Shown: in pieces, positions 1 to 9,296 of the stretch
How the letters are laid out: every line of letters begins with the position of its first letter
How positions within the stretch are numbered: position 1 is the stretch's first letter
NCBI RefSeq assembly: GCF_963259705.1
Contig: NC_081842.1
Location: 39,521,796 to 39,585,795 of the forward strand
DNA: 64,000 nucleotides
Direction: 5' to 3'
DNA from: Myotis daubentonii
Lineage: Eukaryota; Chordata; Mammalia; Chiroptera; Vespertilionidae
Notes under the pieces: model-generated
What the model was told of the DNA's origin: nothing
What the model saw: only the letters and a program-made list of their open reading frames with translations
The model's database searches: none
Program-made: the position numbers and the translations under genes

Positions 1-140
1 GTGGTTTGGGACATTGAGGCTCAGAGACTCAGAGACGGAGTGACTTGGTCAAGGCCTCAAAGCTGGTGTGTGGCTGAGCAGGAAGGGAACCCAGTGCTAG
101 CCTGTGTGCTTCCTTGTCTACCTCACTGTTATCTTTTCAT
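1..140 (-). mobile_element. MIR SINE remnant
   Basis: The stretch reads like the reverse complement of the MIR core: a gaggctcagag segment, then a gacttggtcaaggcc segment, then a short run matching the antisense of the tRNA-like body. It is old and diverged and runs off the left edge of the window. The family is an ancient mammalian SINE with no coding capacity. Confidence 0.6.
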
Positions 141-2656
141 TGGCTTGACAGGCTGAGGGCTTCCCATGCAGTCCCCGCCCCCCCCCCCAACCCCCCCGAC
201 AGCTTCACTGACTGCCATCCGTGCGGGGGGGTTTGTGAAATCATCCAAGTTTGGGGCAGCAACCACTTCTCAGGATAATGATACAGCCTGGATCAAGCCA
301 ACATCTTTGAGAAAGATTTTCTTCAATCTGCAATGGTCACTAAGAATCAGCCTACCCATGACTTCACTCATAAGCACAATTCTAACAAAGTATTTCTGGT
401 GTTTTTTTTTCATCTTCATGGAAAACTAACCTAAGCATGTCATGTGTCACAGTGTTTTTATTCTGTGAATCTTATTAGGTTTATAAGCTTTAGCATCCCT
501 CTAATTCTGATTAAAATGCTAACTCAGCACAATTAAATGCCATCTGTACTAGGTGTTGTGAGATCTATTTTGGGTGCATGCAATACTTAAAAGTATGCAA
601 TTCCATGGTTAGTCCATTCAGAAGCAATTTTCTAATTGCAGATTCTATTACTACTATATAAATTTTTTTAATTTAAAAATTATTTTTATTATTTCTAATC
701 TATCAATAATAATCCAGAGTCTTTTTATCAGAAATATTAAATAGAAGCTATGAAGATGTAATAAATTAGGAGAAAGGTAAAAGACTATAATAGTAGTGAT
801 TTCCGGTAACCCCATATCATCTAATATATGAAATAAAATGTATTCTTTTATTCTCATTACAAAAATTAAAACATGCTGTTACCAAAAATGGAGAAAAAAC
901 AGAAATAAGAAAATAAAATTAACAAGTCTGACATTTCCCCCCACCCCCAAATTTTATCTTTACAACATTGAAGTTTTTTTAGGATGAATGTTTTAATGAA
1001 GACAAACTACCATCAGGCTCACAAGTGTGAATATATGGAATATATTTCTTCACATATACATACCTGTAAACAAATACCTGGCGTCTATAACATTTTGGTA
1101 AGTTTGTTCCAAATGAAATGGTATTCAGTTTTGCATATGCTAAAACCATTTTGTATCTCATAAATTCTGGACTCTGAACTTAAATGCACCCACAAGAAAC
1201 TGGCCACAAAAGTGACTAATTTCGGATGACTTTTCTCTCTGTCTCTTATGTGCAGAGCAAGGACAACATTCTTTTACTCAGGAAGGTAAATGTCAGGGTG
1301 TCATGCTCTCTTTAAACTCCCAACACGGGAAAATGTGAGAGCAATGTTTCCCAGTCTCCTCTGAACGCAGGCGATGCCTGTCTACCACACTGTGTCCTGC
1401 CCAGTGCAGTGTGTTCCTGTAGATTTCTTCCAACATACAGGAGGGTTCAGGCCATGCTGGTTCTAGCACAGTTACATTTAACTCATTTTCCCAACAACAG
1501 AATATTTTGTAAATTTAAAAAGTGGTACAAATAGAACTAAATCTGGGCACTCTGGTCAATCCTTATTTCCCAGTATCCCAAAGGAAGCACAGATCTAGAT
1601 GTAAACAATTGGGAAGCCTGGACAGAATTCTGTCTTCACCACAGATTCTCCTGTGGAATTCATAAGTCACAATAAATTCATCACTGGTTCAGTGCTGTTT
1701 TTAGCTGGAAATAATGCGATTTCTGATTCCTAAATATGGGTAGGGAAGTCACAGTGCACAAACTGGTGCCTCTCTGTTTAAATGATGATACAGGGCACTT
1801 AAAAAAGGACCGCCAATCGACCCTCCATATATGTCTCCCTTACTATCCCCCCACCCCCCTCGCCCAACTCCAGCATTGTTCCCTGTGTGCACTCTTCTCC
1901 AAGCCATCACCTTTTCTAGGAAGTCCTCTGAGATGAATACGGAGTGACTCTAATTACATTCTACTATATAACTCTGTGCCCTCAGTTTGTGTCATGTGCT
2001 AATTGGCACTTTTTTTTGTTACGCTCTTCCAGACTGTGTATGTGGTGGTGGGAGAAAGTCTTGGATAACAGTCTCTATGGTCTTTAACTTTAATCTCTAC
2101 CCCCTCTCCCCCCTCCTCCGCCCTACCCCGTCAAAGTTGCTGGGATTCCGATCCCACCACAGACATGCTTACTTTCCTTAACATGAATGATTGGTGCCAG
2201 AGGACATGGGCCCCTTCCTCCATTGAAAAGAAAAGCTAAAAATTGTATTTTATGACAAGTTGGTATAAAGACAACTATAATCCAGACTGGATTTATTGTT
2301 ACATATTCATTATTATACTAATGATTTTTGGAGTTCTGATTTTACGAGAGATTAAAATTACAACATTTTATGGGGCCTTAAACGTGTCTTGGGTCCTGTG
2401 AACTGTCCACTGTGCCTAGTGCCTAAGTTGACTCTGGGTTGGTGTCTTCGCAACAGTCAGTGTGGCCTCCTCGTGGCTTGCTCTGCTGTCCCTAGAGCTG
2501 ATCTGTCACCTCTAGGTGGTTAATTTGGGCAGCAGCTGCTCCCCGCCCCCCCCCCCCCCAACTCCCACTGTGGCTGTTCCTGCCCTAATGGACCACTTTG
2601 CACTGCTGCTACTCTCACTACGTTTGTTAGGATCCAGGTATCTTCTAACACCATGG
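141..2656. other. Unassigned AT-rich non-coding DNA
   Basis: I see no recognisable gene or repeat family here. It contains two poly-C tracts (about 177-197 and 2543-2560) and C-rich stretches near 1845-1862 and 2100-2130. The open frames (for example 166-429 and 1736-1936) start in or run through these low-complexity tracts and have no domain-like content. Confidence 0.5.
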
Positions 2657-3039
2657 CAGCCCCCCTTATAGTGGTTTCACTTTCCAAAATTTCAATGACC
2701 TGCGGCCAACTACAGACCTAAAGTATTAAGTGGAAAATTCCAGAATTAAGCCATTCATACTGCAAGCCATTCAGAGCAGGATGATGAAACCTCCTGCTGT
2801 CCTGATCCACCAACCTGGGATGTGAATCATCCCTCTGTCCAGCGTATCCACACTGTATAGGCTACCTGCCCATTGGTCCCTTAGTAGCTGTCTTAGTTAC
2901 AGATTGATTGTTACAGGGCTTGTGTTTAAGTAACCCTTATTTTACTTAATAATTGCCCCCAAAGTGCAAAAGTTGTGATGCTGGCAATTTGGATATGCCA
3001 AAGAGAAGCTGTAAAGTGATTCCTTTTAGGGAAAAAGTA

Positions 3040-3548
3040 TCCTATGTAATAAAGAGGTAATATGCAAATTGACACCACACCTTCACAAGATGGCCACGCC
3101 CATGTCATCACAAAGATGGCTGCCACAAGATGGCCAGCAGAAGAGGGAAGTTGGTGGGGGGGGGACCAGGCCTACAGGGAAGGGCAGTTAGGGAGGACCA
3201 GACCGGCAGGGGAGGGCAGTTGGCGCAATAGGGCTGGCAGGGGAGGGCAGTGGGGGTGACTGGGCCAGCAGGGGAGGGAAGTTGGGGGCAATCAAGCTGG
3301 CAGGGGAGCAGTTAGGTGTTGCTCAGGCTGGCAGGGGAGTGGTTAGGGGCAATTAGGCAGGCAGGCAAGCAGTTGAGAGCCAGTAGTCCCGGATTGTGAG
3401 AGAGATGTCTGACTGCCAGTTTAGGCCCGATCCCAGTGGGCAGTTGGACAACCCCCTAGGGGTCCCAGATTGGAGAGGGTGCAGGCTGGGTTGAGGGACA
3501 AACCCCGCTCTCCCCCCAGTGGACAAATTTCATACACTGGGCCTCTAG
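3040..3548 (+). mobile_element. HeliBat-type Helitron with internal minisatellite
   Basis: The element starts TCCTATGTAATAAAGAGG and ends GGGCCTCTAG, with host A on the left and host T on the right, as expected for Helitron insertion between A and T without target duplication. The 3' region has the family's imperfect hairpin about 11 nt before CTAG. Residues 3166-3375 are built of roughly 32-bp units containing gcaggggag. There is no Rep/helicase coding sequence, so it is non-autonomous. It lies inside the Tigger element. Confidence 0.88.
3166..3375 (+). repeat. Approximately 32-bp minisatellite inside HeliBat
   Basis: The motif gcaggggag recurs near 3205, 3236, 3268, 3300 and 3331, giving a period of about 31-32 bp and six or so units. 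The last units are degenerate. It sits between the HeliBat 5' end and its conserved 3' module. Confidence 0.75.
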
Positions 3549-3655
3549 TGCATGTATTGGAAACATCATAGTATATTTAGGATTTGGTAGTAACCAAGGT
3601 TTCAGGTATCCACTGGGGGCCTTGGAATATATCCCTTGTGGATAAGGGGGTGGAG

Positions 3656-4073
3656 TGTGGAGAGCTGATATAGGTTAAGCCTTGGACTGACCTGTTGGCA
3701 AAGTCACAAACAAGTCCCAGCTTAGAGGGCACAGTCTTCTTAGCATAATTAGGCTTGACCTTATAACACTCCCTAGATCTTATCTGGGAAGCTAATGGGC
3801 TGAGGGAAGTGCAGGAAGTGTAACTGTGGTCAAAACAAGTGAAACTCACAAGAGCAGTGTAACTATGGTAACCACTACCTTGTTTACCTCTGACTATAAA
3901 GTGGTTGGTGCAGCCTGAGCACTGGTGGAAGTCCTTCCTCTTGAGTTGGCCTTACCCGCCTGGCCCCCCAATATTCCCAAATTATCTCTTGTTTTTTCTC
4001 TTTCACTTGTGTGCAGCTCCTCTTCCAGATCTTAAACCCTGAACCACGCGGGACATGGAGGGAAACATTTACA
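3656..4073 (+). mobile_element. 5' LTR of class II ERV
   Basis: This 418-bp LTR starts TGTGGAGAGC and ends TTTACA, the standard TG...CA termini. A TATAAA box lies at 3895-3900. By eye it differs from the 3' LTR at about 11 positions plus one 1-base gap, mostly towards the 3' end. Confidence 0.9.
3895..3900 (+). promoter_or_regulatory. TATA box of 5' LTR
   Basis: TATAAA in the context gactataaagtgg, placed in the second half of the LTR as expected for a U3 promoter. The same box is at 9098-9103 in the 3' LTR. Whether it is active cannot be told from sequence. Confidence 0.6.
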
Positions 4074-4078
4074 ACATC

Positions 4079-4092
4079 TGGCGCCCGACGGG
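4079..4092 (+). other. Primer binding site, tRNA-Lys type
   Basis: tggcgcccgacggg lies 5 bases after the LTR end. The first nine bases fit the start of the lysine-tRNA PBS used by betaretroviruses; the rest is diverged. Confidence 0.75.
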
Positions 4093-5762
4093 AAATCTGG
4101 AAGTGAAGGCTTCGCCTAGAGCGAAAAAACAAAGTTTCACCATAAAGGTGGGGAAGAATTCACCGTAAAGGTGGGGAGATATTTCACCGCATGCAAAGCC
4201 ACGATTAGCTGCAGAAGTCGTGATCTGTAAGTAGGGTGTGAACATTTTCTTAGCCAGGCTAACGGGGCAGGATTCGGCTTAAAAAAGTAAGAAACTTTAT
4301 TATAGACTTTTGGTTTTCATGATTAAGGAGGTAATCTCATAATTTTTGCTTGATGTTATAGAACATAACCCTTGTTTTCCTGAAGAAGGTACCTTAGATT
4401 TTGAATGTTTGCCAAAAAGTTAGTCAGAACTTGAAAAAAAAGGTCAGCAGCAGGGAAAAAACTTGCCTCCAAAAACTATTTTCCCTTGTGGAACACAGTA
4501 TTTCATTTGCTAGAGCCTTTAAGAGAGGCCAAGGAGGATAAATCTCCTCCCCTTGCACCCTCCACTCCTTAAGAGGAGCAGAAAGAAAAGGAAAAATGGG
4601 AGGAATGGCCTTCATGGCTCCCTCCACCTCCATGTCCTAATCCTGAAATGTTTAATTCTCCATTAATAGAATCACCTGTGCAAAAAGGCCAAATTATAAA
4701 GAAATTGGAATATTAAAAGGTACTTTTTAAAATCAGGCTGAGAAAAAAGAGTGCCATGGTCATATTAATGTGGTTTCTTGTCCAAATTAAAATCTTAGTT
4801 TGTATTTGGAATCTAAAATCTGTAATAAGAAATGAAACCCCGCTGCCAAATCCACCTCTGGTGCGGAGAGATTCAAAGGTGGCAGGAGAGGGCAGAGCTA
4901 TAAGCTCTCTCGCAATGAGATTACGTAATGTTTTATTTAAAAATTACCAGAGAACATCTTATGATAACCAAATTTTGGCTAAGATAACCTTGGGTGCTAG
5001 CTATTACTTTGGAAAGCAAAATAGGAAAAAATTTAAAATATGTCTTTTTCTGTTAAGCATGACTTTGGGAAAAAATACGCCATCTGAGTCATTTGCTGAA
5101 ACCTCCCCCAAAGCAGGATGTGGGGGAAGGGAAGAAGGGAGCACATGGTGATCCAATATGGACACCCCCTCCCCAAGTATTCTAATTTAAAGTCTCCTAC
5201 TCGTAATTGAAAAGTTTTACAAAATTTAAAAATGCATCTGGGATTTCTGTGCAAGTGTAAAGAGAAAAGCTGGCTTAAAACTAATGCGCGCAACTATCCT
5301 GTTTTTGGACATTTAGATAGAGTTTTGAGCTGGAATCTCTTTACAAATGTACAAAATAAAACCCAAGACTAATTATTTCCAGTAAATGGCACCCCAATGC
5401 TTTGGGAGTTTGCTAAATTGAATTAGATATTCTGAAATAACAAAATGCTAAAAATTGTTCAATAAATTTGCCTCATGAAAAATCTAGAGGACAGAATTGA
5501 ATATAATCTTTAAATCTTATATACACATATGTATTTGATGGTCTTTCAAGTTGGATTTCAAAACTATAACCAAGGAATGACTTTGGGACATTTCACGGGC
5601 CCTGAAATGTTTTCAAAAGTTTATTCTCTCTTTTTAAAGGATTTTTTAATTCAACCAAATTTAATGACTTTGACTTGAAATACATGACCTTGCGGCACTA
5701 TCAGTCAAGATCCAAGAAGTAACCCTGTAGGTTACTTGGTGTAAAAGAAAAAGATTTTTCTT

Positions 5763-5999
5763 ATTTATTTATTTATTTATTTATTTTCAATACATTCCAT
5801 TGATTTTTTACAGAGAGTAAAGGAGAGGGATAGAGAGACAGAAACATTGATGAGAGAGAAACATCGATCAGCTGCCTCCTGCACGCCCCCCACTGGGGAT
5901 GTGCCCACAACCAAGGTACATGCCCTTGACCGGAATCGAACCCGGGACCCTTGAGTCCGCAGGCCGACGCTCTATCCACTGAGCCAAACCGGTTCTGGC
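5763..5999 (-). mobile_element. Ves SINE
   Basis: Antisense Ves: a (TTTA)n tail, the TC-rich 3' body, then the tRNA-like head ending ccactgagccaaaccgg. The target-site duplication agatttttctt lies at 5752-5762 and 6000-6010. It was inserted into the ERV interior, so it is younger than the ERV. Confidence 0.95.
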
Positions 6000-7159
6000 A
6001 GATTTTTCTTTTTTAAATCGAAATTCTCCAAGTGTAACCCAGCTATGAGAGGACGAGGATACTGATTGGAAATTACTCTGCAAGAAAATAATAGAAAGAG
6101 GTTTTCCTTCAAACATCTGGAGAACTGTAATTAAATGTACTAGGTTTAATATAGAAAGGTAAATAACTTGGGTTTTTGCCTTCCTGAATATAGCTAGTGT
6201 AAAGTTACTGAAAGACTAATTGAAGACATTTAATTAATGTCATTTCCAGTTTAAAATTGAATTGCCATGGCCTAGAGCAAAGACTATCTTTACATGATAT
6301 TATTCTACAATGTCATTAATAATTTTTGATATTTTACAACAGCATATTGTGCATTTATCCCAAACAAACTTACAAACTAATTCTTTGAATGTTTGGCAGC
6401 AATTTAATAAGGACATGAAAGGATTTAATCCCTTCCACTGTGTGGAAGGCCCCCTGGGAAGGCACTTGAGCATTCTATATTGACCTCTCTTGCCCTTTTT
6501 GCCAAGAGGGTCCCTCTTATTACAATCCAATTGCCCATAGCTGTTGCCTGAGCTCTCTGTTCATGCTGAGGTTGAAGCCTCATGGTGGCTGGTACCATGG
6601 ATCTGTCTCTCGCCCAATTGTGTGAGCTGGGCCCTCCCTGGAGAAGAAACCTGGGTTCCCCAAGATATGTGATCAATGCCGGAGCCCCGCCAGCAGGCGA
6701 GGGGATCCCAAGGCAGTTGCTGGGCGTGGAGACCACAGGGGCATAGGCTACCAAGGAGACAGAACTGAACCTCACATCACCCTGCTTGGCCCCGGAGGAT
6801 GGCTGGTTAGCCAGAGACGGGTAAGATTCCTCAGGGAAGGAACAACCTAAGACAGGCACAGTCGCAGAGGGGCCATCAGGAGAGAACTTGGGGGTCAACA
6901 GAGGTGGGGCACAGATCCTCACCCCCCCAACTATGCAGAGGCTTGAACACTTGCCCCTTCTGAGGGAGGTCTCCTGCCTCAATGGCTGCTTCCCGCTACC
7001 CATGCCCAGCTCAGATCAGGACCCAGACAACAGAAATTTGGTTGACAGCAGCTACCCTATATATAAATCCAGCCTAACACCAGGAATGCTCAGGGCCTTC
7101 TCAAGGATGCAAAATAATCCTTTCCATTAATATTTACAGTGTAAACTAAGATTGTTGTT

Positions 7160-8015
7160 TGCCGGGGTCCAACCCTAGCAGGTCCAGGGGTTCCCAAAGG
7201 CGTAGATGGAGTCGGCGAAGAAGGAATGACACAGAGACAGTGTTCAGCTGATCAGCAGCCTAGCCAGGATCTCCAGCCAAGTTCTGGTCTGGATCTCCAG
7301 AGAGGTTCTGCTTAGGATCTCCAGCCAGGTTCTGTGGCCATGTTCCCTCGCTAGGTTCTCCAGCCAGGTTCTGTCTGAGATCTCCAGGCAGGTTCTGTAG
7401 CCATGTTCCCTCGCTAGGTTCTCCAGCCAGGTTCTGTCTGAGATCTCCAGCCAGGTTCTGTAGCCATGTTCCCTCGCTAGGTTCTCCAGCCAGGTTCTGT
7501 CTGAGATCTCCAGCCAGGTTCGGTCACCAAGTTCTAGTCAGGTTCTCTTGCCATGTTCTATAGTCAGGTTCAGTCCAGGATCTATTGCCATGTTCTCTCC
7601 AGCGAAGTTCTTTTGTCTCCAGGCTCCGTGTAGGTTCTGTCTTCTGAATTCTGTGTTCTAAGTTCTGTCTCTTTCTGTCTTGTTACAACTGTATTTATAC
7701 CAGTTGATTCAATCCTATCAATCTCTATTACAAAGGTTAGGGCATTTCTTATCTCCATTCCAGGGAGTAAAGATTATGTAGCTTAAGCATGATTGTTTGT
7801 AGTTAAATTGATTAACTACCCACCTGGCACTTAGTTAAGGAGTTTCATCCCCTCCCTAACTTCAGGGAAAAATCCCTACCTGGGGAAACAACCTTTCTCG
7901 GAGAGGTGACCTTGGTTAAAACACATAGTGCCAAGAAGGTGAGCAAACACTTTAAGAACAGTATGCCATATATGCCAGGTCCTTTGAAACAGCAAGGATG
8001 GACCGGCTCCCGGCA
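7160..8015 (-). mobile_element. Solo LTR, second class II ERV family
   Basis: The 856-bp element has inverted termini tgccgg...ccggca and a perfect 6-bp duplication gttgtt at 7154-7159 and 8016-8021, the size made by class II retroviruses. It is the same family as the LTR at 62158-62766, reversed. Its antisense TATA box lies in gtatttataccagtt near 7690. It is longer than the other copy because of a 63-bp tandem repeat. No internal retroviral sequence remains next to it, which suggests LTR-LTR recombination. Confidence 0.9.
7310..7525. repeat. 63-bp tandem repeat within solo LTR
   Basis: ctgtctgagatctcc recurs at 7371, 7434 and 7497, exactly 63 bp apart, with ccatgttccctcgctagg in each unit. 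Each unit is built of two smaller units containing ctccagccaggttctg. The related LTR at 62158-62766 lacks the expansion. Confidence 0.9.
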
Positions 8016-8857
8016 GTTGTTAGAGTATTAAATTTGACAGTAATGAGTTTAATTGAAATAAGTAGTATTAACCAAAATTTTCATTTCATGGTAAAATTGC
8101 TTAACATGCAATGAACCTAAAGCAGTCATATTTTTGTGCAAAAAATTAAAAATTTAAAGTTATCTAGACTGCATTATAAAAATTTCCCAAAAGCCTCCTA
8201 ATAATTAAATTAAAAAAGGGGGGGATAGTGGAAAAATACCATGTAAGAAAAAATATCCTGTAACTAATTTACATCTAGAAAAATTTTTTTCATTTGTAAT
8301 GCTAACAGCAAGACACCCATGAAAAACATACATGGTGTCAAAATAAGCCAAAGGAAAATCATTTGGGCAAATATAAAAAGGATCCCAAGTAAAATTTTCT
8401 TTATTAACTTTTGGTTGAGACTATGTTTGTATATTTTCAGAAAACAACTCCAAGACCATGTGGATTCCTGCAACAGAGAGGAATTATCAGGAATGCTCCA
8501 ACCATGAAGACAAGAGGAAAAACAATCCAGAGATGGAAGATGTTGACGACGCTTTGCCATACTAGCAGTCAACAACTGTGCGTTGCTGCAGGTTGCCCAG
8601 GATCAAACCAGAGAGGGTCGGACCTGCATTGCCAGCATTTGTCCACCATCCAGAACTGAAATATCATTGCTGACATGTACACATAAGGAACTGTCGGACA
8701 TTGAAACTTGGACTCAGAACTGTTGGACATTGAAATTGGGACTTAAACATTTTTTGTTCTTGATGCTTAAGTTTTACTTTCATTATGGTAGCTTTTTGTT
8801 CTTGATGCTTAAGTTAAACTTTCATTATAGTAGCATAAAAGTAAAAGAAGGGTGAGA

Positions 8858-9276
8858 TGTGGAGAGCCGATATAGGGTTAAGCCTTGGACTGACCTGTTG
8901 GCAAAGTCACAAACAAGTCCCAGCTTAGAGGGCACAGTCTTCTTAGCATAATTAGGCTTGACCTTATAACACTCCCTAGATCTTATCTGGGAAGCTAATG
9001 GGCTGAGGGAAGTGCAGGAAGTGTAACTGTGGTCAAAACAAGTGAAACTCACAAGAGCAGTGTAACTATGGTAACCACTACCTTGTTTACCTCTGACTAT
9101 AAAGTGGTTGGTGCAGCCTGAGCACTGGTGGAAGTCCTTCCTCTTGAGTTGGCCTTACCCGCCTGGCCCCCCAATATTCCCAAATTATCTCTTGTCTTTT
9201 CTCTTTCATTTGTATGCGGCTCCTCTTCCAGAGCCTGAACCCTGAACCACGAGGGATGTGGAGGGAAACATTTACA
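8858..9276 (+). mobile_element. 3' LTR of class II ERV
   Basis: This 419-bp LTR starts TGTGGAGAGC and ends TTTACA, with TATAAA at 9098-9103. It is about 97% identical by eye to the 5' LTR. Directly after it the Tigger terminus resumes. Confidence 0.9.
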
Positions 9277-9296
9277 AGAGTGGGGGACTACTATAC

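Larger units (their letters stand above)
4093..8857 (+). pseudogene. Decayed internal region of class II ERV
   Basis: No retroviral protein domain can be read with confidence. The sequence is AT-rich except for about 6425-7050, which is GC-rich and holds a 192-codon antisense open frame (6425-7003) without recognisable features. A purine-rich run (about 8829-8857) directly precedes the 3' LTR and is the likely polypurine tract; another purine run is at 8211-8228. The region is split by a Ves SINE (5763-5999) and a solo LTR (7160-8015). Confidence 0.6.
3656..9276 (+). mobile_element. Endogenous retrovirus, class II (ERVK/betaretrovirus-like), defective
   Basis: Two matching LTRs (3656-4073 and 8858-9276) bracket about 4.8 kb. 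A tRNA-Lys-type primer binding site follows the 5' LTR, placing it in class II. Removing the nested Ves SINE and solo LTR leaves only about 3.7 kb of internal DNA, roughly half that of a complete betaretrovirus. No intact gag, pro, pol or env frame is visible. It is best read as a heavily deleted or non-autonomous copy. The flanking six bases on the two sides do not match cleanly, although both flanks are the same Tigger transposon. Confidence 0.85.
2657..9295 (+). mobile_element. Tigger-type (pogo/TcMar) DNA transposon, interrupted
   Basis: The left end reads cagccccccttatagtgg and the right end, split by younger insertions, reads gataaggggg (3641-3650) then gggggactac (about 9282-9291), which are complementary Tigger termini. 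Between them, 2950-3037 resembles the start of the Tigger transposase (a proline-lysine-rich N-terminus followed by a DAGN-DMPKRS-like stretch), with the expected start codon changed to ATT. Only 2657-3039, 3549-3655 and about 9277-9295 belong to the transposon; the rest is a HeliBat and an ERV. It is immobile and old. The Tigger class is fairly secure, the subfamily is not. Confidence 0.7.

Noticed and set aside
3650..3655. Six-base target duplication for the ERV
   Set aside because: gtggag on the left and agagtg on the right do not match; any duplication has decayed or the ends have been altered.
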